Origin: Chthonomonadales bacterium
GTDB lineage: Bacteria; Armatimonadota; Chthonomonadetes; Chthonomonadales; CAJBBX01
Reading direction: 5' to 3'
Assembly: GCA_012517255.1 (NCBI GenBank)
Contig: JAAYVH010000165.1
Location: forward strand, 1-33,955
Length of the DNA stretch: 33,955 nucleotides
The notes under the pieces are model-generated. The model ran no database searches, was not told the DNA's origin, and saw only the letters and a program-made list of their open reading frames with translations. Position numbers and translations under genes: made by a program. Positions 16,587-24,350 of the stretch are shown here, in pieces (the stretch's first letter is position 1; each line of letters opens with the position of its first letter).

Positions 16587-17261
16587 GATGTTTGTCCTCC
16601 ACTGTGCGGTCTTTGGGACCGGATTGGGGCTGCGCTGCAGCCGTTGCCAGCCAGAAAACGTCGGATGGGCTCCGAGATAACGGCGTCACAAACAATAACG
16701 CCGGCCCACTCAGCGGCGGGACGGCGTCCTCGATCGGGGCGAAGGCCGGCGCGAGTCAACAGCGTCGGCGACCGAAGACGCCGTCGCTCATGGTGCTAAC
16801 CGACACTGGCGATGCCTCGCTTTGCACAACCGACATAAGTTCGTCCGGCGTTGTCCGCCCCTCCTGCCGCGGCTCGCAGTTCCTGCGCGAGCCCCAAAAC
16901 GCTCCGGAGTGCATTATGCACGGATGCACGGCACAGCGTCAAGGCGATGAGGCACACGATCAGATTGTCGGCAAGGCCGGAGACGATTCGGTCGCCATTG
17001 ATGCAGCATTGCGGCGCACCGCGCTCAGGCCATTCGAATGGGGATATCAGCGTAAAGCGAGCCAGGCCTCTCAGCGAATCTGGGCCACGGATGATTGTAG
17101 CGGATCAGCCACGACCGTGAGTCCCTCGCGGAGTGAACCCGCGGCTACACAGCCATCGGCGGTAGTGTGGCTGCCAGATCATCGAGAGCGCAGGGTCGCA
17201 ATCCCGAACGATCAGGGCCGACGTACTCTCCGGCAGCATCGGCGTGCGGCAATGCGGTTCC
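16587..17261. other. Gene-poor intergenic region upstream of thrS
   Basis: This 0.7 kb stretch between the divergent thrS and zinc-ribbon genes holds no convincing protein gene. The long plus-strand open frame across it lacks any family feature, and its residues look like random GC-rich translation. I searched by eye for T-box, RNase P, tmRNA, SRP RNA and tRNA signatures and saw none. Two adjoining palindromes are present at 16902-16921. The thrS promoter should lie here, but no clear -35/-10 pair is visible on the minus strand. Confidence 0.5.
16902..16921. promoter_or_regulatory. Adjoining palindromes, possible operator
   Basis: CTCCGGAG (16902-16909) is an 8-bp palindrome. It shares its last G with GTGCATTATGCAC (16909-16921), a 13-bp perfect palindrome around a central T. 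GGATGCAC follows at once and repeats half of the second site. Such symmetry is typical of dimeric regulator sites, but no cognate regulator is encoded nearby and the position, over 300 bp from either gene, is not diagnostic. Confidence 0.3.
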
Positions 17262-17291
17262 TTGACAGTGCTTCTCGCGCGTTGATATACT
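17262..17291 (+). promoter_or_regulatory. Near-consensus sigma-70 promoter for the L7/L12-like zinc-ribbon gene
   Basis: TTGACA at 17262-17267 is a perfect -35 box and TATACT at 17286-17291 a near-perfect -10 box, with an 18-nt spacer. Transcription should begin near 17298, giving a leader of about 90 nt before the ATG at 17389. Confidence 0.8.
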
Positions 17292-17388
17292 GGTGCCGCT
17301 GGGCCGCGTGACCCTCTGGTAGATGCACGACACACAGCTACGGGCGGGCCACGGGCCGACAGGCGGCACTCTCGCTCGGGAGGCGACA

Positions 17389-18135
17389 ATGGCACAAGGT
17401 TCCACGACACGTTCCGATGTGTTGGAGCGCGAATACGAAGCCGGCATGACTCAGGCGATCGTGGGCGTGGTCATCCTGGTGGTTGCCCTGATTCTCGCGT
17501 GGCTGATGAGCAGAGTCCACCTCATGCCCCTCGTGGCTTTCGCCGCTCTGGGCGCCGCGGCCGGCGTCGTCGTGATCGTGGCGGGAGCCCGACGCATGCA
17601 TCGCGCCCGCGCGCTGCCGGCGGTCACCGTATACTGCCCCTACTGCGAGCACACGAACCAGTTCCTGAGGGAGCCCACCGAGGACTACACCTGCGAGGGG
17701 TGCAATCGGCGGGTTCACTACGAGAACGGCAAGCCTGTGCCCGTGCGTGAGATCACGTGCCCCACCTGCAAGACCGTTCACAAGGTGTCTGAGAAGACAA
17801 CTCAGTACACGTGCGACCGGTGCAACCGCGCGCTGCGCCTGGTGGATCCTCGCGATCCGAAGAAGGTCGTCGCCGAACAGACCGACATCCTGCGCAACTA
17901 CGACGTCATCCTCACGCAGGCCGGCAGGCAGCCGAACGATGTGGCCATGGCGCTCCAATCCATCCTTGTCTGCAACCTGAAAGAGGCGCGCGCCCGCATG
18001 GAGAATCTGCCGCTGACGGTCATGCGCGACGTGCCCGAACGCAAGGCGGATGCCGTGCGCACACGGTTGCGCGAGCTTGGAGCGACCGCCGTCATCAGAC
18101 CGACCGAGGACACCGCGCTTCCGCCACGACCGTAG
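17389..18135 (+). CDS. Membrane-anchored zinc-ribbon protein with ribosomal L7/L12-like C-terminal domain
   Basis: This 248-residue protein of unknown function has two membrane helices at about 22-40 and 46-66. They are followed by four CxxC pairs: C83/C86, C102/C105, C124/C127 and C142/C145. These fit two tandem zinc ribbons (CPYC...CEGC and CPTC...CDRC). The C-terminal region, about 170-240, resembles the L7/L12 C-terminal domain: YDVILTQAGRQPNDVAMALQ, then LKEARARMENLPLTVMRDV, then LRELGATAVI, matching in order the family's beta-alpha-alpha-beta pattern with the LKEAK and GA-V-hydrophobic landmarks. In the ribosome that domain recruits GTPase factors; here the role is unknown. The ATG at 17389 has GGGAGG 5 nt upstream and is preferred to ATG 17323. 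The gene converges on another zinc-ribbon gene 38 bp away. Confidence 0.72.
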   Translation: MAQGSTTRSDVLEREYEAGMTQAIVGVVILVVALILAWLMSRVHLMPLVAFAALGAAAGVVVIVAGARRMHRARALPAVTVYCPYCEHTNQFLREPTEDYTCEGCNRRVHYENGKPVPVREITCPTCKTVHKVSEKTTQYTCDRCNRALRLVDPRDPKKVVAEQTDILRNYDVILTQAGRQPNDVAMALQSILVCNLKEARARMENLPLTVMRDVPERKADAVRTRLRELGATAVIRPTEDTALPPRP

Positions 18136-18173
18136 GCCGTCGCCGCCGTTGCGAGGGAAGCTTCGCCGAGCCC

Positions 18174-20024
18174 TTACTCGTCGGGCTTGTGGAACATCGC
18201 TGCGCCGTACCAGCCGATCATGGTGGCAAAGGGCAGCCACTGCAGGGCGAGATGCGCACCCCAATCGCCGTTGGGCGGAGGCGTCACGGGCATGAGCGAC
18301 TGCAGCGCCTCCGCGAACCCGGTGCCGGCAGCGAACTGCAACGGGAATCTGAGGATAAGGTAGGAGACGAAGATCCCCACCACCGCCGGGTTAGCGTCCT
18401 GGCGCATGACCGCCAGTACTCCGTAGGCCATGCCGCCAACGATGGGGCCGAGCACAAGGATCAGCGCGATCGCCCAGGGCACATCGCTCGAGTCATCCTC
18501 GCCGAACGGAACGACGCGCAAGACCGGCATGGCCATGCCGGCAGCAACGTTGGAGACGGCAAGGAAGAGCAAATACCAGTCAGGCAGCGCACGGGTCAGC
18601 CCGACGCCCACCACCACCATCGCGAGCAAGCCCGCCAGATAGATCGCGGTCTGACGCAGCTGTTCGGCACGCTCGTCGAGCGCCAGATCCTCTTTGAGCT
18701 CGACGGGCGTATCGGTCGTGAGGCCCGTGTCGGCATCATAGTGGGTACCAGAGACCGGGTCGACGACCTGATCGGAGTAGTACTTTGACTTCTGAGCGCG
18801 GACAGCGCTCAGCGACGGCACGCCGTCATTCTTCGGTACGCGAGCCGGTCGCGCTGGCGCACGAACCGCGGGCGCGGCAACCGTGGCTGCGGCGGAGGCT
18901 CCCGACACGGCCGTCGGCACCGCCGCGGCAGGCTTCGGCGCGCTGGGAGCCGGCGCAGGGCGCGCGGCGGGGGCGGGAGCGGGGGCGGCGGCCGGCGTCG
19001 GGCGTGTCACAGGGCGCGCAGGCGGACGCTTGTTGCCCGCCAGCACAGGGCCCTTTCCAGAGCCGGAAGCGGGGAGACTCCGAAGATCGCGGTGACACCA
19101 GCTGCAACGCTCAGGCGTCTCGCTCTCCATGCCGCACCATCGGCAATACCATGTCCTGCCCACCGACTTCGGCGGGCCCGGAGGCTGCTGGGCAGGCGCC
19201 CGAACGAAGGCCGGCAACGGGCGAGCAGGAGGCTGCCGCACGACTGGCGGCGCTTGCGCCGGCGCACCGGTAAGATCCAACCTGTTGCCAGCAGGCACGA
19301 CTATGTCATCTGGCTCCTCAGTAAGCTCGGGAAGGTCGAGCGCCGGCACGTCGGACGGCCCGGTGTCAGGCCTCACGGGTCCCGGTTCGGAGATCGGCGG
19401 CGGCTCCCTGTGGAGCGCGATCGGCTCCGGACGCGCCGCGGGGGCGGCAGGCTCGGGGCTCCGCGTAGGAGTGGCCTCGGCAGGCCGTGCGGGCGCGCCT
19501 GCCTGGGCGCCAGACCCGGGCTCGACCAGTGGGCGGGTCGGCGCCGACACCGGTATCACCTCGGGCGGTGTCTGAGGAGCCGGCTTTCGGATCGGGATCG
19601 CATCAGGCGTGGGCGCAGGCTTCTTGACCGGAATGGGGGTAGCTGCGGGCCGCGCCTCAGGCACAGTCGGCGCCGGCCTCGACGGTGTGGGCTCAGGGGA
19701 CACGCGAGGCGCAGGCGTCGGCGCAGAAGACAGCTCGGCGCTTGTCTCCGCAGCCTGCGTTCGGGTCTGAGGCTGCGGCTGAGACATCACGACGGGGCCC
19801 GCGAACGGCATCTCGACCAGATCGTCGTCGAGCAGCGCAGACGCCACGGGCCTCGCAGACCCTGCAGGCTTCTCGATAGAAGGAGCTTCAGCGGGCTCCG
19901 GCGCTGCCGCCGGCTTGGCCTCCGCTTCGGGTCGGCTTACGGTTGCGGCGGTTTTGAACGGCCTCTTGCACCAACTGCATACGTCAGTGGTGTCGCTCTC
20001 GAGGCCGCACCATTTACAGAACAT
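18174..20024 (-). CDS. Proline/alanine-rich protein with duplicated zinc ribbons and a C-terminal membrane domain
   Basis: I do not recognise this 616-residue protein as a named family. It begins with a short zinc ribbon, cysteines 3, 6, 16 and 19 (FCKWCGLESDTTDVCSWC). The same element recurs with the same spacing at 294, 297, 307 and 310 (YCRWCGMESETPERCSWC), so one copy arose by duplication. Between them, and again from about 330 to 400, lie long Pro/Ala-rich stretches, probably disordered. A conserved-looking segment (VVDPVSGTHYDADTG) precedes about five membrane helices over the last 160 residues. A strong promoter lies about 210 nt upstream. Its low-complexity linker makes homology searches unreliable; the two ends should be searched separately. 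Confidence 0.72.
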   Translation of the reverse strand: MFCKWCGLESDTTDVCSWCKRPFKTAATVSRPEAEAKPAAAPEPAEAPSIEKPAGSARPVASALLDDDLVEMPFAGPVVMSQPQPQTRTQAAETSAELSSAPTPAPRVSPEPTPSRPAPTVPEARPAATPIPVKKPAPTPDAIPIRKPAPQTPPEVIPVSAPTRPLVEPGSGAQAGAPARPAEATPTRSPEPAAPAARPEPIALHREPPPISEPGPVRPDTGPSDVPALDLPELTEEPDDIVVPAGNRLDLTGAPAQAPPVVRQPPARPLPAFVRAPAQQPPGPPKSVGRTWYCRWCGMESETPERCSWCHRDLRSLPASGSGKGPVLAGNKRPPARPVTRPTPAAAPAPAPAARPAPAPSAPKPAAAVPTAVSGASAAATVAAPAVRAPARPARVPKNDGVPSLSAVRAQKSKYYSDQVVDPVSGTHYDADTGLTTDTPVELKEDLALDERAEQLRQTAIYLAGLLAMVVVGVGLTRALPDWYLLFLAVSNVAAGMAMPVLRVVPFGEDDSSDVPWAIALILVLGPIVGGMAYGVLAVMRQDANPAVVGIFVSYLILRFPLQFAAGTGFAEALQSLMPVTPPPNGDWGAHLALQWLPFATMIGWYGAAMFHKPDE

Positions 20025-20028
20025 CCAC

Positions 20029-20062
20029 GGTCTCCCGGGCTACTCCACCGGGCGAGACCCGG
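20029..20062 (-). promoter_or_regulatory. Possible alternative hairpins over the ribosome binding site of the duplicated zinc-ribbon gene
   Basis: In the transcript, CCGGG and CCCGG (20058-20062 and 20048-20052) can form a 5-bp hairpin whose loop and stem include GGTCTC. The same GGTCTC (20054-20059) is complementary to GAGACC (20029-20034), which overlaps the GGGAG Shine-Dalgarno stretch just before the ATG at 20024. The two pairings exclude each other, so one would free and the other mask the start. The leader is about 200 nt long. No known riboswitch is recognised. Confidence 0.3.
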
Positions 20063-20233
20063 CGGCGGGCGTGCATCCCAAACCTGCGTAATCCCTGCAT
20101 AGTCTTATTTGTGTAGCGCACGCCTTTCCTGCCCGCGACCGATCAAGGCCAGTTGGCGCGTTGCCCTTGCTCCTCATTGCATGTGATCGCCACAGGCACC
20201 CGCGTTTGCGCGGTCCTTCCGGACCGGCGTTCC

Positions 20234-20262
20234 ATTATAACCTGTGCCTTAGGGCAAGTCAA
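20234..20262 (-). promoter_or_regulatory. Consensus sigma-70 promoter for the duplicated zinc-ribbon gene
   Basis: On the minus strand TTGACT (20262-20257) and a perfect TATAAT (20239-20234) are separated by 17 nt. The expected start near 20227 leaves a 200-nt leader before the ATG at 20024. It is divergent from the promoter at 20283-20311, with only 20 bp between the two -35 boxes. Confidence 0.8.
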
Positions 20263-20282
20263 CGATCCGGCTATGCGCTGCC

Positions 20283-20311
20283 TTGTCTGCGCATGCTGCA
20301 TTTGCTATACT
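20283..20311 (+). promoter_or_regulatory. Sigma-70 promoter abutting the sugar permease start (leaderless transcript likely)
   Basis: TTGTCT (20283-20288) and TATACT (20306-20311) are 17 nt apart. The ATG of the permease begins at 20320, only 8 nt beyond the -10 box, where transcription would be expected to start. There is no Shine-Dalgarno sequence between them. Confidence 0.65.
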
Positions 20312-20319
20312 GCGGTCGC

Positions 20320-21480
20320 ATGTCTGGAGACGCCGTAGACCCCTCCCCTTGTTCCCGAGCGCGATGGGCAGAAGGACTGACGCGGACGCTGCGTCCGTGG
20401 CTGGGGCTCGCCCTTGTCTGCGCCGGTTTCTCGCTCCATCCGAAGTTCCTACACACATTCTGGACACGGGACTACCTGCCCAACATTCTGCAGCAGGCGG
20501 GCACCAATATCGTCGTGGCGGTCGGCATGACGTTCGTCATCATGACCGGCGGCATAGACCTGTCGGTGGGATCGGTCATGGCCCTCTGCGGCGTTGCGCT
20601 GGGTCTCGCCACAACGACCGGCGTTCCCCCCTTCATAGCGTATCTCGCCGCCGCGCCGTTCGGGGTGCTTGTGGCAACAGCGCTGGTCCGCACCGCCCCG
20701 GGTCGGTCGAGACGGGAGTGGCAGGGCCTGATCGCTGGCGTCATCGTGGTGATCGTCGGCGGGCTCGGCGTGCTGAGCCTGTGCCGCGGCGGCGCTGTCC
20801 TGGCCGTCGGCGTCTGCATTGCGCTTGGCGTCGGCGTGTCGTGCGGCTTGATCAATGGGCTCGTCATCACGAAGGGCTCCGTTCCGCCCTTTGTCGCCAC
20901 CCTCGGCATGCTGACCGCGGCGCGCGGCATCACGGTCTATGCGACCGACGGCAACAGCGTCTCGGGGCTTCCGCCGGCTCTGGGCCACGTCGGACAGGGC
21001 GCTCCGCTGGTTCTCATTGCGCTGCTCTGTGCCGGTGTGGGGACTCAGTTGCTGACACGAACCCGCATGGGCAGGTACATTACCGCGATCGGTGGAAATG
21101 AAGAGGCGTCGCGCCTGAGCGGCGTCAATGTGGGTCTCTATAAGACCATCGCCTACGCGCTGTCGGGGCTAACCGCCGGAATCGCCGCCATACTCCTGAC
21201 AGCCAAGTTTCGGCTCGCCGATACCGGGGCCGGCGCCAACGCGGAGCTGAGCGCCATCGCGGCGGTTGTAATCGGCGGCGCGAGCCTGAGCGGCGGACAG
21301 GCGAGCGTGCCGGGCAGTCTGGTTGGCGCGCTGACAATAGCGGTCCTGAACGCCGGACTGGTGCTGGTGGGCATACCCGACACACTGCAGGGCGTCATCA
21401 TCGGCGCCGTGATCATTCTGACCGTGCTCGTGGATCAGATCCAGAAGCGACGGAGCGGAACTAGAGGGGGTGTTGCATGA
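20320..21480 (+). CDS. Ribose-type (CUT2) sugar ABC transporter permease
   Basis: This 386-residue inner-membrane permease is of the RbsC family (branched-chain-type fold). It shows the family's signature TGGIDLSVGSVMAL, later FVATLGMLTAARGI and IGGNEEASRLSGVNV, and hydrophobic helices throughout. It is longer than the usual 320-340 residues because of an insert near 125-180 that adds a helix (IAGVIVVIVGGLGVLSL). The start is the ATG at 20320, directly downstream of a promoter and without a ribosome binding site; earlier in-frame starts lie upstream of the promoter. The binding protein gene overlaps its end by 4 nt. An RbsA-type ATPase, needed for function, is not encoded in the window. Confidence 0.9.
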   Translation: MSGDAVDPSPCSRARWAEGLTRTLRPWLGLALVCAGFSLHPKFLHTFWTRDYLPNILQQAGTNIVVAVGMTFVIMTGGIDLSVGSVMALCGVALGLATTTGVPPFIAYLAAAPFGVLVATALVRTAPGRSRREWQGLIAGVIVVIVGGLGVLSLCRGGAVLAVGVCIALGVGVSCGLINGLVITKGSVPPFVATLGMLTAARGITVYATDGNSVSGLPPALGHVGQGAPLVLIALLCAGVGTQLLTRTRMGRYITAIGGNEEASRLSGVNVGLYKTIAYALSGLTAGIAAILLTAKFRLADTGAGANAELSAIAAVVIGGASLSGGQASVPGSLVGALTIAVLNAGLVLVGIPDTLQGVIIGAVIILTVLVDQIQKRRSGTRGGVA

Positions 21481-22487
21481 ACCGAACGAGACTGGCCATC
21501 GGCGCTGTGCTGGCGCCGCTTATGCTAACGGCCCTCATGGGCTGTGAGCCGAGCAAGCCCAAAGAAGCTCAACCCGCGGCGCCGCCAGTCGCCGAGAAGG
21601 TCACAACCGCGGAGCTCGAGGCCGTCCAGAAGGCCCAGAAGTCCCACAAGCTGGCGCTGGTCGTGAAGACGCGCAACAACCCGTTCTTTGATCCCATGAT
21701 CAAGGCGGCAGAGGCCGAAGCCAAGCGGCTGGGGGTGTCGCTGGAGGTGCAGGCTCCGCCTCAAGAGAGCGACAAGGAGCTGCAGTTCTCGATCGTGGAG
21801 AACCTCACCGCCAAAGGGGTAGATGCCATCCTCATCGCACCAGCGGACTCCAAGGGCATCGTACCCGCGCTCAAACGCGCCGCCGATAAGGGGGTCCTTG
21901 TGATCAATCTGGACAACCGAGTGGATCCGGAGGCCGCGGCATCGGGAGGTCTCGCGCTCGGCGGCTACGTCGGCGCCGACAACGAGGAAGGCGGTCGCCT
22001 GGCCGGTCAGGCCATGATGGGCTATCTCGGCGGCTTCGGCAAGGTGGCGATCCTGGAGGGCATTCGCGGCGCCGACAACGCCGAGGCACGCAAGCGCGGG
22101 TTTGAGAACGCGGTTCAGGGATCGCTGGAGATCGTGGCGAAGGACACCGCGGAATGGGACACTCAGAAGGCCTATGCCAAGTTCCAGTCCATGCTTGCGG
22201 CTCATCCGGACGTTCGCGGCCTGTTCTGCGCCAATGACAAGATGGCGCTGGGCGCCATGAAGGCCATCGAGGAGTCGGGCCGCAGACGGCAGATCACCGT
22301 CATTGGCTACGACAACATCCCCGAAATACGCCCGTATCTGGCAGCCGGCGACATGAAGGCTACCATCGAGCAGCATCCCGACCTCATGGGGCGCTATGGC
22401 GTTCTCATGGCGGTCGGCGTGCTCGATGGCGTGATACCCAGGGGCCGCGAGTTCCTCGTACCGCTTGAGATCATAACGAAGCCGTAG
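21477..22487 (+). CDS. Sugar-binding lipoprotein of a CUT2 ABC transporter (RbsB-like)
   Basis: This 336-residue periplasmic-binding protein of the Peripla_BP_4 type delivers a sugar to the permease. A lipoprotein signal (LTALMGC, cysteine 23) is followed by a Pro/Ala linker. The binding fold then has the characteristic RNNPFFDPMIKAAEAEAKRL, GVDAILIAPADSKGIVPALK, GVLVINLDNRVD, FCANDKMALGAMKAIEE and ITVIGYDNIPE. The substrate is probably a monosaccharide but cannot be identified. The ATG overlaps the permease stop as ATGA. The arrangement permease then binding protein is normal for CUT2 systems except that the ATPase is absent. Confidence 0.92.
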   Translation: MNRTRLAIGAVLAPLMLTALMGCEPSKPKEAQPAAPPVAEKVTTAELEAVQKAQKSHKLALVVKTRNNPFFDPMIKAAEAEAKRLGVSLEVQAPPQESDKELQFSIVENLTAKGVDAILIAPADSKGIVPALKRAADKGVLVINLDNRVDPEAAASGGLALGGYVGADNEEGGRLAGQAMMGYLGGFGKVAILEGIRGADNAEARKRGFENAVQGSLEIVAKDTAEWDTQKAYAKFQSMLAAHPDVRGLFCANDKMALGAMKAIEESGRRRQITVIGYDNIPEIRPYLAAGDMKATIEQHPDLMGRYGVLMAVGVLDGVIPRGREFLVPLEIITKP

Positions 22488-22537
22488 CTTGAGGATGAAG
22501 GGCATGGGACGAGGGATGCAGGAAGAAGGACACGGCC

Positions 22538-23485
22538 ATGACCGATAGGCGCAAGGAGATACTGACCGCCTACGTGTTCCTTGCGCCGAACTTCATCGGC
22601 TTCATCGTGTTCACGTCCGCACCCGTTCTCGCCTCGCTCTACCTCGCGTTCACGCGGTGGGATCTCTTTCATGCGCCCCGCTGGGTGGGGATGCAGAACT
22701 TCGTCAGCCTGCTCGGCTTCAGCCCCTCGGCTGACGAGAGCACGAGCATCCTCGGTCTGACCCGCGTTCCCTACGCTCCCAACGATCCGTTCTTCTGGCA
22801 GTATCTCTACAACACTGCCTATCTGATGATGGCCATACCCGTGACCCTCTTTGCGTCGCTGATGTTAGCCATTGCGCTGAACCAGAAGATTCGGGGAGTC
22901 GTGGTCTACCGCACGCTGTTCTTCCTGCCCAGCATCACGGCAGGCGTGGCCGTCCTGATCCTGTGGAAGTGGCTCTACAACACCGATATTGGCCTGATCA
23001 ACAGCATCCTGACCCAGCTCGGCGTGGCCCATCCCCCCGACTGGCTGGGGAGTTCGACATGGGCCAAGCCCGCCCTCATGCTCATGGGCTTCGTGATGGG
23101 GGTCGGCGGCAGCAGCATGATCCTCTATCTTGCGGCGTTGCAGGGCGTCCCGCGCGAGCTCTATGAAGCGGCGCAGATAGACGGCGCTTCAGGGCGCCAG
23201 CAGTTCCTGACGATCACCTGGCCCCTCATCGCGCCCACCACCTTCTTCCTTGCCATCATGAGCGTCATAGGCGGTTTCCAGGGCGGCTTCATGCAGGCAT
23301 ACGTGATGACCGGCGGCGGACCCGCGGGCTCGACCACCACGCTGGAGTACTACATCTACAACAAAGCCTTCGCGGTCTTCAACATGGGCTACGCCTCGGC
23401 AATCGCCTGGGTGCTGTTTGTCGTGATCCTGATCGTCTCGCTGGCGACGTGGAAATACGGCGGCAGGGCGGTGCAGTACCACTGA
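22538..23485 (+). CDS. MalF/UgpA-type (CUT1) sugar ABC transporter permease
   Basis: This 315-residue inner-membrane permease is from the binding-protein-dependent CUT1 family. It has six or so helices, starting with YVFLAPNFIGFIVFTSAPV. The EAA loop that contacts the ATPase is intact (YEAAQIDGASGRQQFLTITWP, split here only by the reading width), followed by LIAPTTFF. AAGGA lies 7 nt before the ATG. It follows the CUT2 binding protein by 50 nt and pairs with the next gene. A typical CUT1 operon would also have its own binding protein; none is here. Confidence 0.92.
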   Translation: MTDRRKEILTAYVFLAPNFIGFIVFTSAPVLASLYLAFTRWDLFHAPRWVGMQNFVSLLGFSPSADESTSILGLTRVPYAPNDPFFWQYLYNTAYLMMAIPVTLFASLMLAIALNQKIRGVVVYRTLFFLPSITAGVAVLILWKWLYNTDIGLINSILTQLGVAHPPDWLGSSTWAKPALMLMGFVMGVGGSSMILYLAALQGVPRELYEAAQIDGASGRQQFLTITWPLIAPTTFFLAIMSVIGGFQGGFMQAYVMTGGGPAGSTTTLEYYIYNKAFAVFNMGYASAIAWVLFVVILIVSLATWKYGGRAVQYH

Positions 23486-23513
23486 TGGAACGACGACGTC
23501 TCAGGAGCGCCCG

Positions 23514-24350
23514 ATGAAGGCCGTTCGCGCCACGGCGCTGTATGCGTTCCTGACCGCGGGCGCCGTCATCATGGTGGTTCCGTTCTACTGGATGCTCGTG
23601 ACGTCGGTTCGCGAACCGAGCGCGGCCTTCTCGACCGCCTCGATCAACTGGTGGCCATCGGAGTTCCACTGGGACAACTACGCTGAGGCCATTCGTCGCA
23701 TGGCGGCGGATGGGATGAGCTTCTGGCGACTGTACGGCAACAGCCTCTTCGTCGCGGCGGTCGGAACGTTCGGCCAGGTACTCACCAGCTCCATGGCTGC
23801 GTATGCATTCGCGCGCCTGAACTTCCCCGGTCGTGAGAAGCTGTTTTTCGGCTACCTCGCCACCATGATGATTCCGGGTTCGGTGACGCTGGTGCCTGTC
23901 TTCGCCATCGTACGGGCGCTCGGGTGGGTGAATACCTACTATGCACTGATCGTTCCAGGCATCTTCAGCCCGTGGGGCACGTTCATGCTCCGCCAGTTCT
24001 TCATGTCGCTTCCGCGCGAGCTGGAGGAGTCCGCCCGCATAGACGGCGCAGGCCTGACGCAGATCTACCTCCGGGTCACCCTGCCGCTCTCGAAGACCGC
24101 TCTGGCGACTCTCGCCACGTTCACGTTCATGGGCTTCTGGGGCAGCTTTATGTGGCCGTTGATCGTCACGGTCACGCCCGAGCTCCGCACGCTGCCCATC
24201 GGCTTGACGGTCTTCACGCAACGCTACAGCACCGACTACAGTCTGCTGATGGCTGCATCGGTGATGGCGACGGTACCGGTGATTCTCGTCTTCCTGTTCA
24301 ATCAGCGGTACTTCATCGAGAGCATCAAGCTCCAGGGCATCAAGGGCTGA
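23514..24350 (+). CDS. MalG/UgpE-type (CUT1) sugar ABC transporter permease
   Basis: This 278-residue partner permease has the MalG-type opening (YAFLTAGAVIMVVPFYWMLV, TSVREP), FARLNFPGREKLFF, and an intact EAA loop (EESARIDGAGLTQIYLRVTL). It ends FLFNQRYFIESIKLQGIKG, the usual C-terminus of this family. AGGAG lies 6 nt before the ATG, and it follows the MalF-type gene by 28 nt. Its stop codon abuts the stop codon of the convergent M16 gene with no bases between (TGATCA). Confidence 0.93.
   Translation: MKAVRATALYAFLTAGAVIMVVPFYWMLVTSVREPSAAFSTASINWWPSEFHWDNYAEAIRRMAADGMSFWRLYGNSLFVAAVGTFGQVLTSSMAAYAFARLNFPGREKLFFGYLATMMIPGSVTLVPVFAIVRALGWVNTYYALIVPGIFSPWGTFMLRQFFMSLPRELEESARIDGAGLTQIYLRVTLPLSKTALATLATFTFMGFWGSFMWPLIVTVTPELRTLPIGLTVFTQRYSTDYSLLMAASVMATVPVILVFLFNQRYFIESIKLQGIKG

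Noticed and set aside
16587-16900. T-box leader for thrS
   Set aside because: The conserved T-box bulge sequence and a terminator/antiterminator pair are not visible on the minus strand.
17030-17045. CCATTCGAATGG as a tRNA T-loop
   Set aside because: It is only a short palindrome; no acceptor, anticodon arm or CCA end is found on either strand.
16592-17311. 239-residue open frame across the thrS upstream region
   Set aside because: No recognisable domain, no ribosome binding site, and composition like random GC-rich translation; the 17262 promoter lies inside it.
20014-20100. 28-residue upstream reading frame overlapping the start of the duplicated zinc-ribbon gene
   Set aside because: No Shine-Dalgarno sequence before its ATG and no recognisable peptide.
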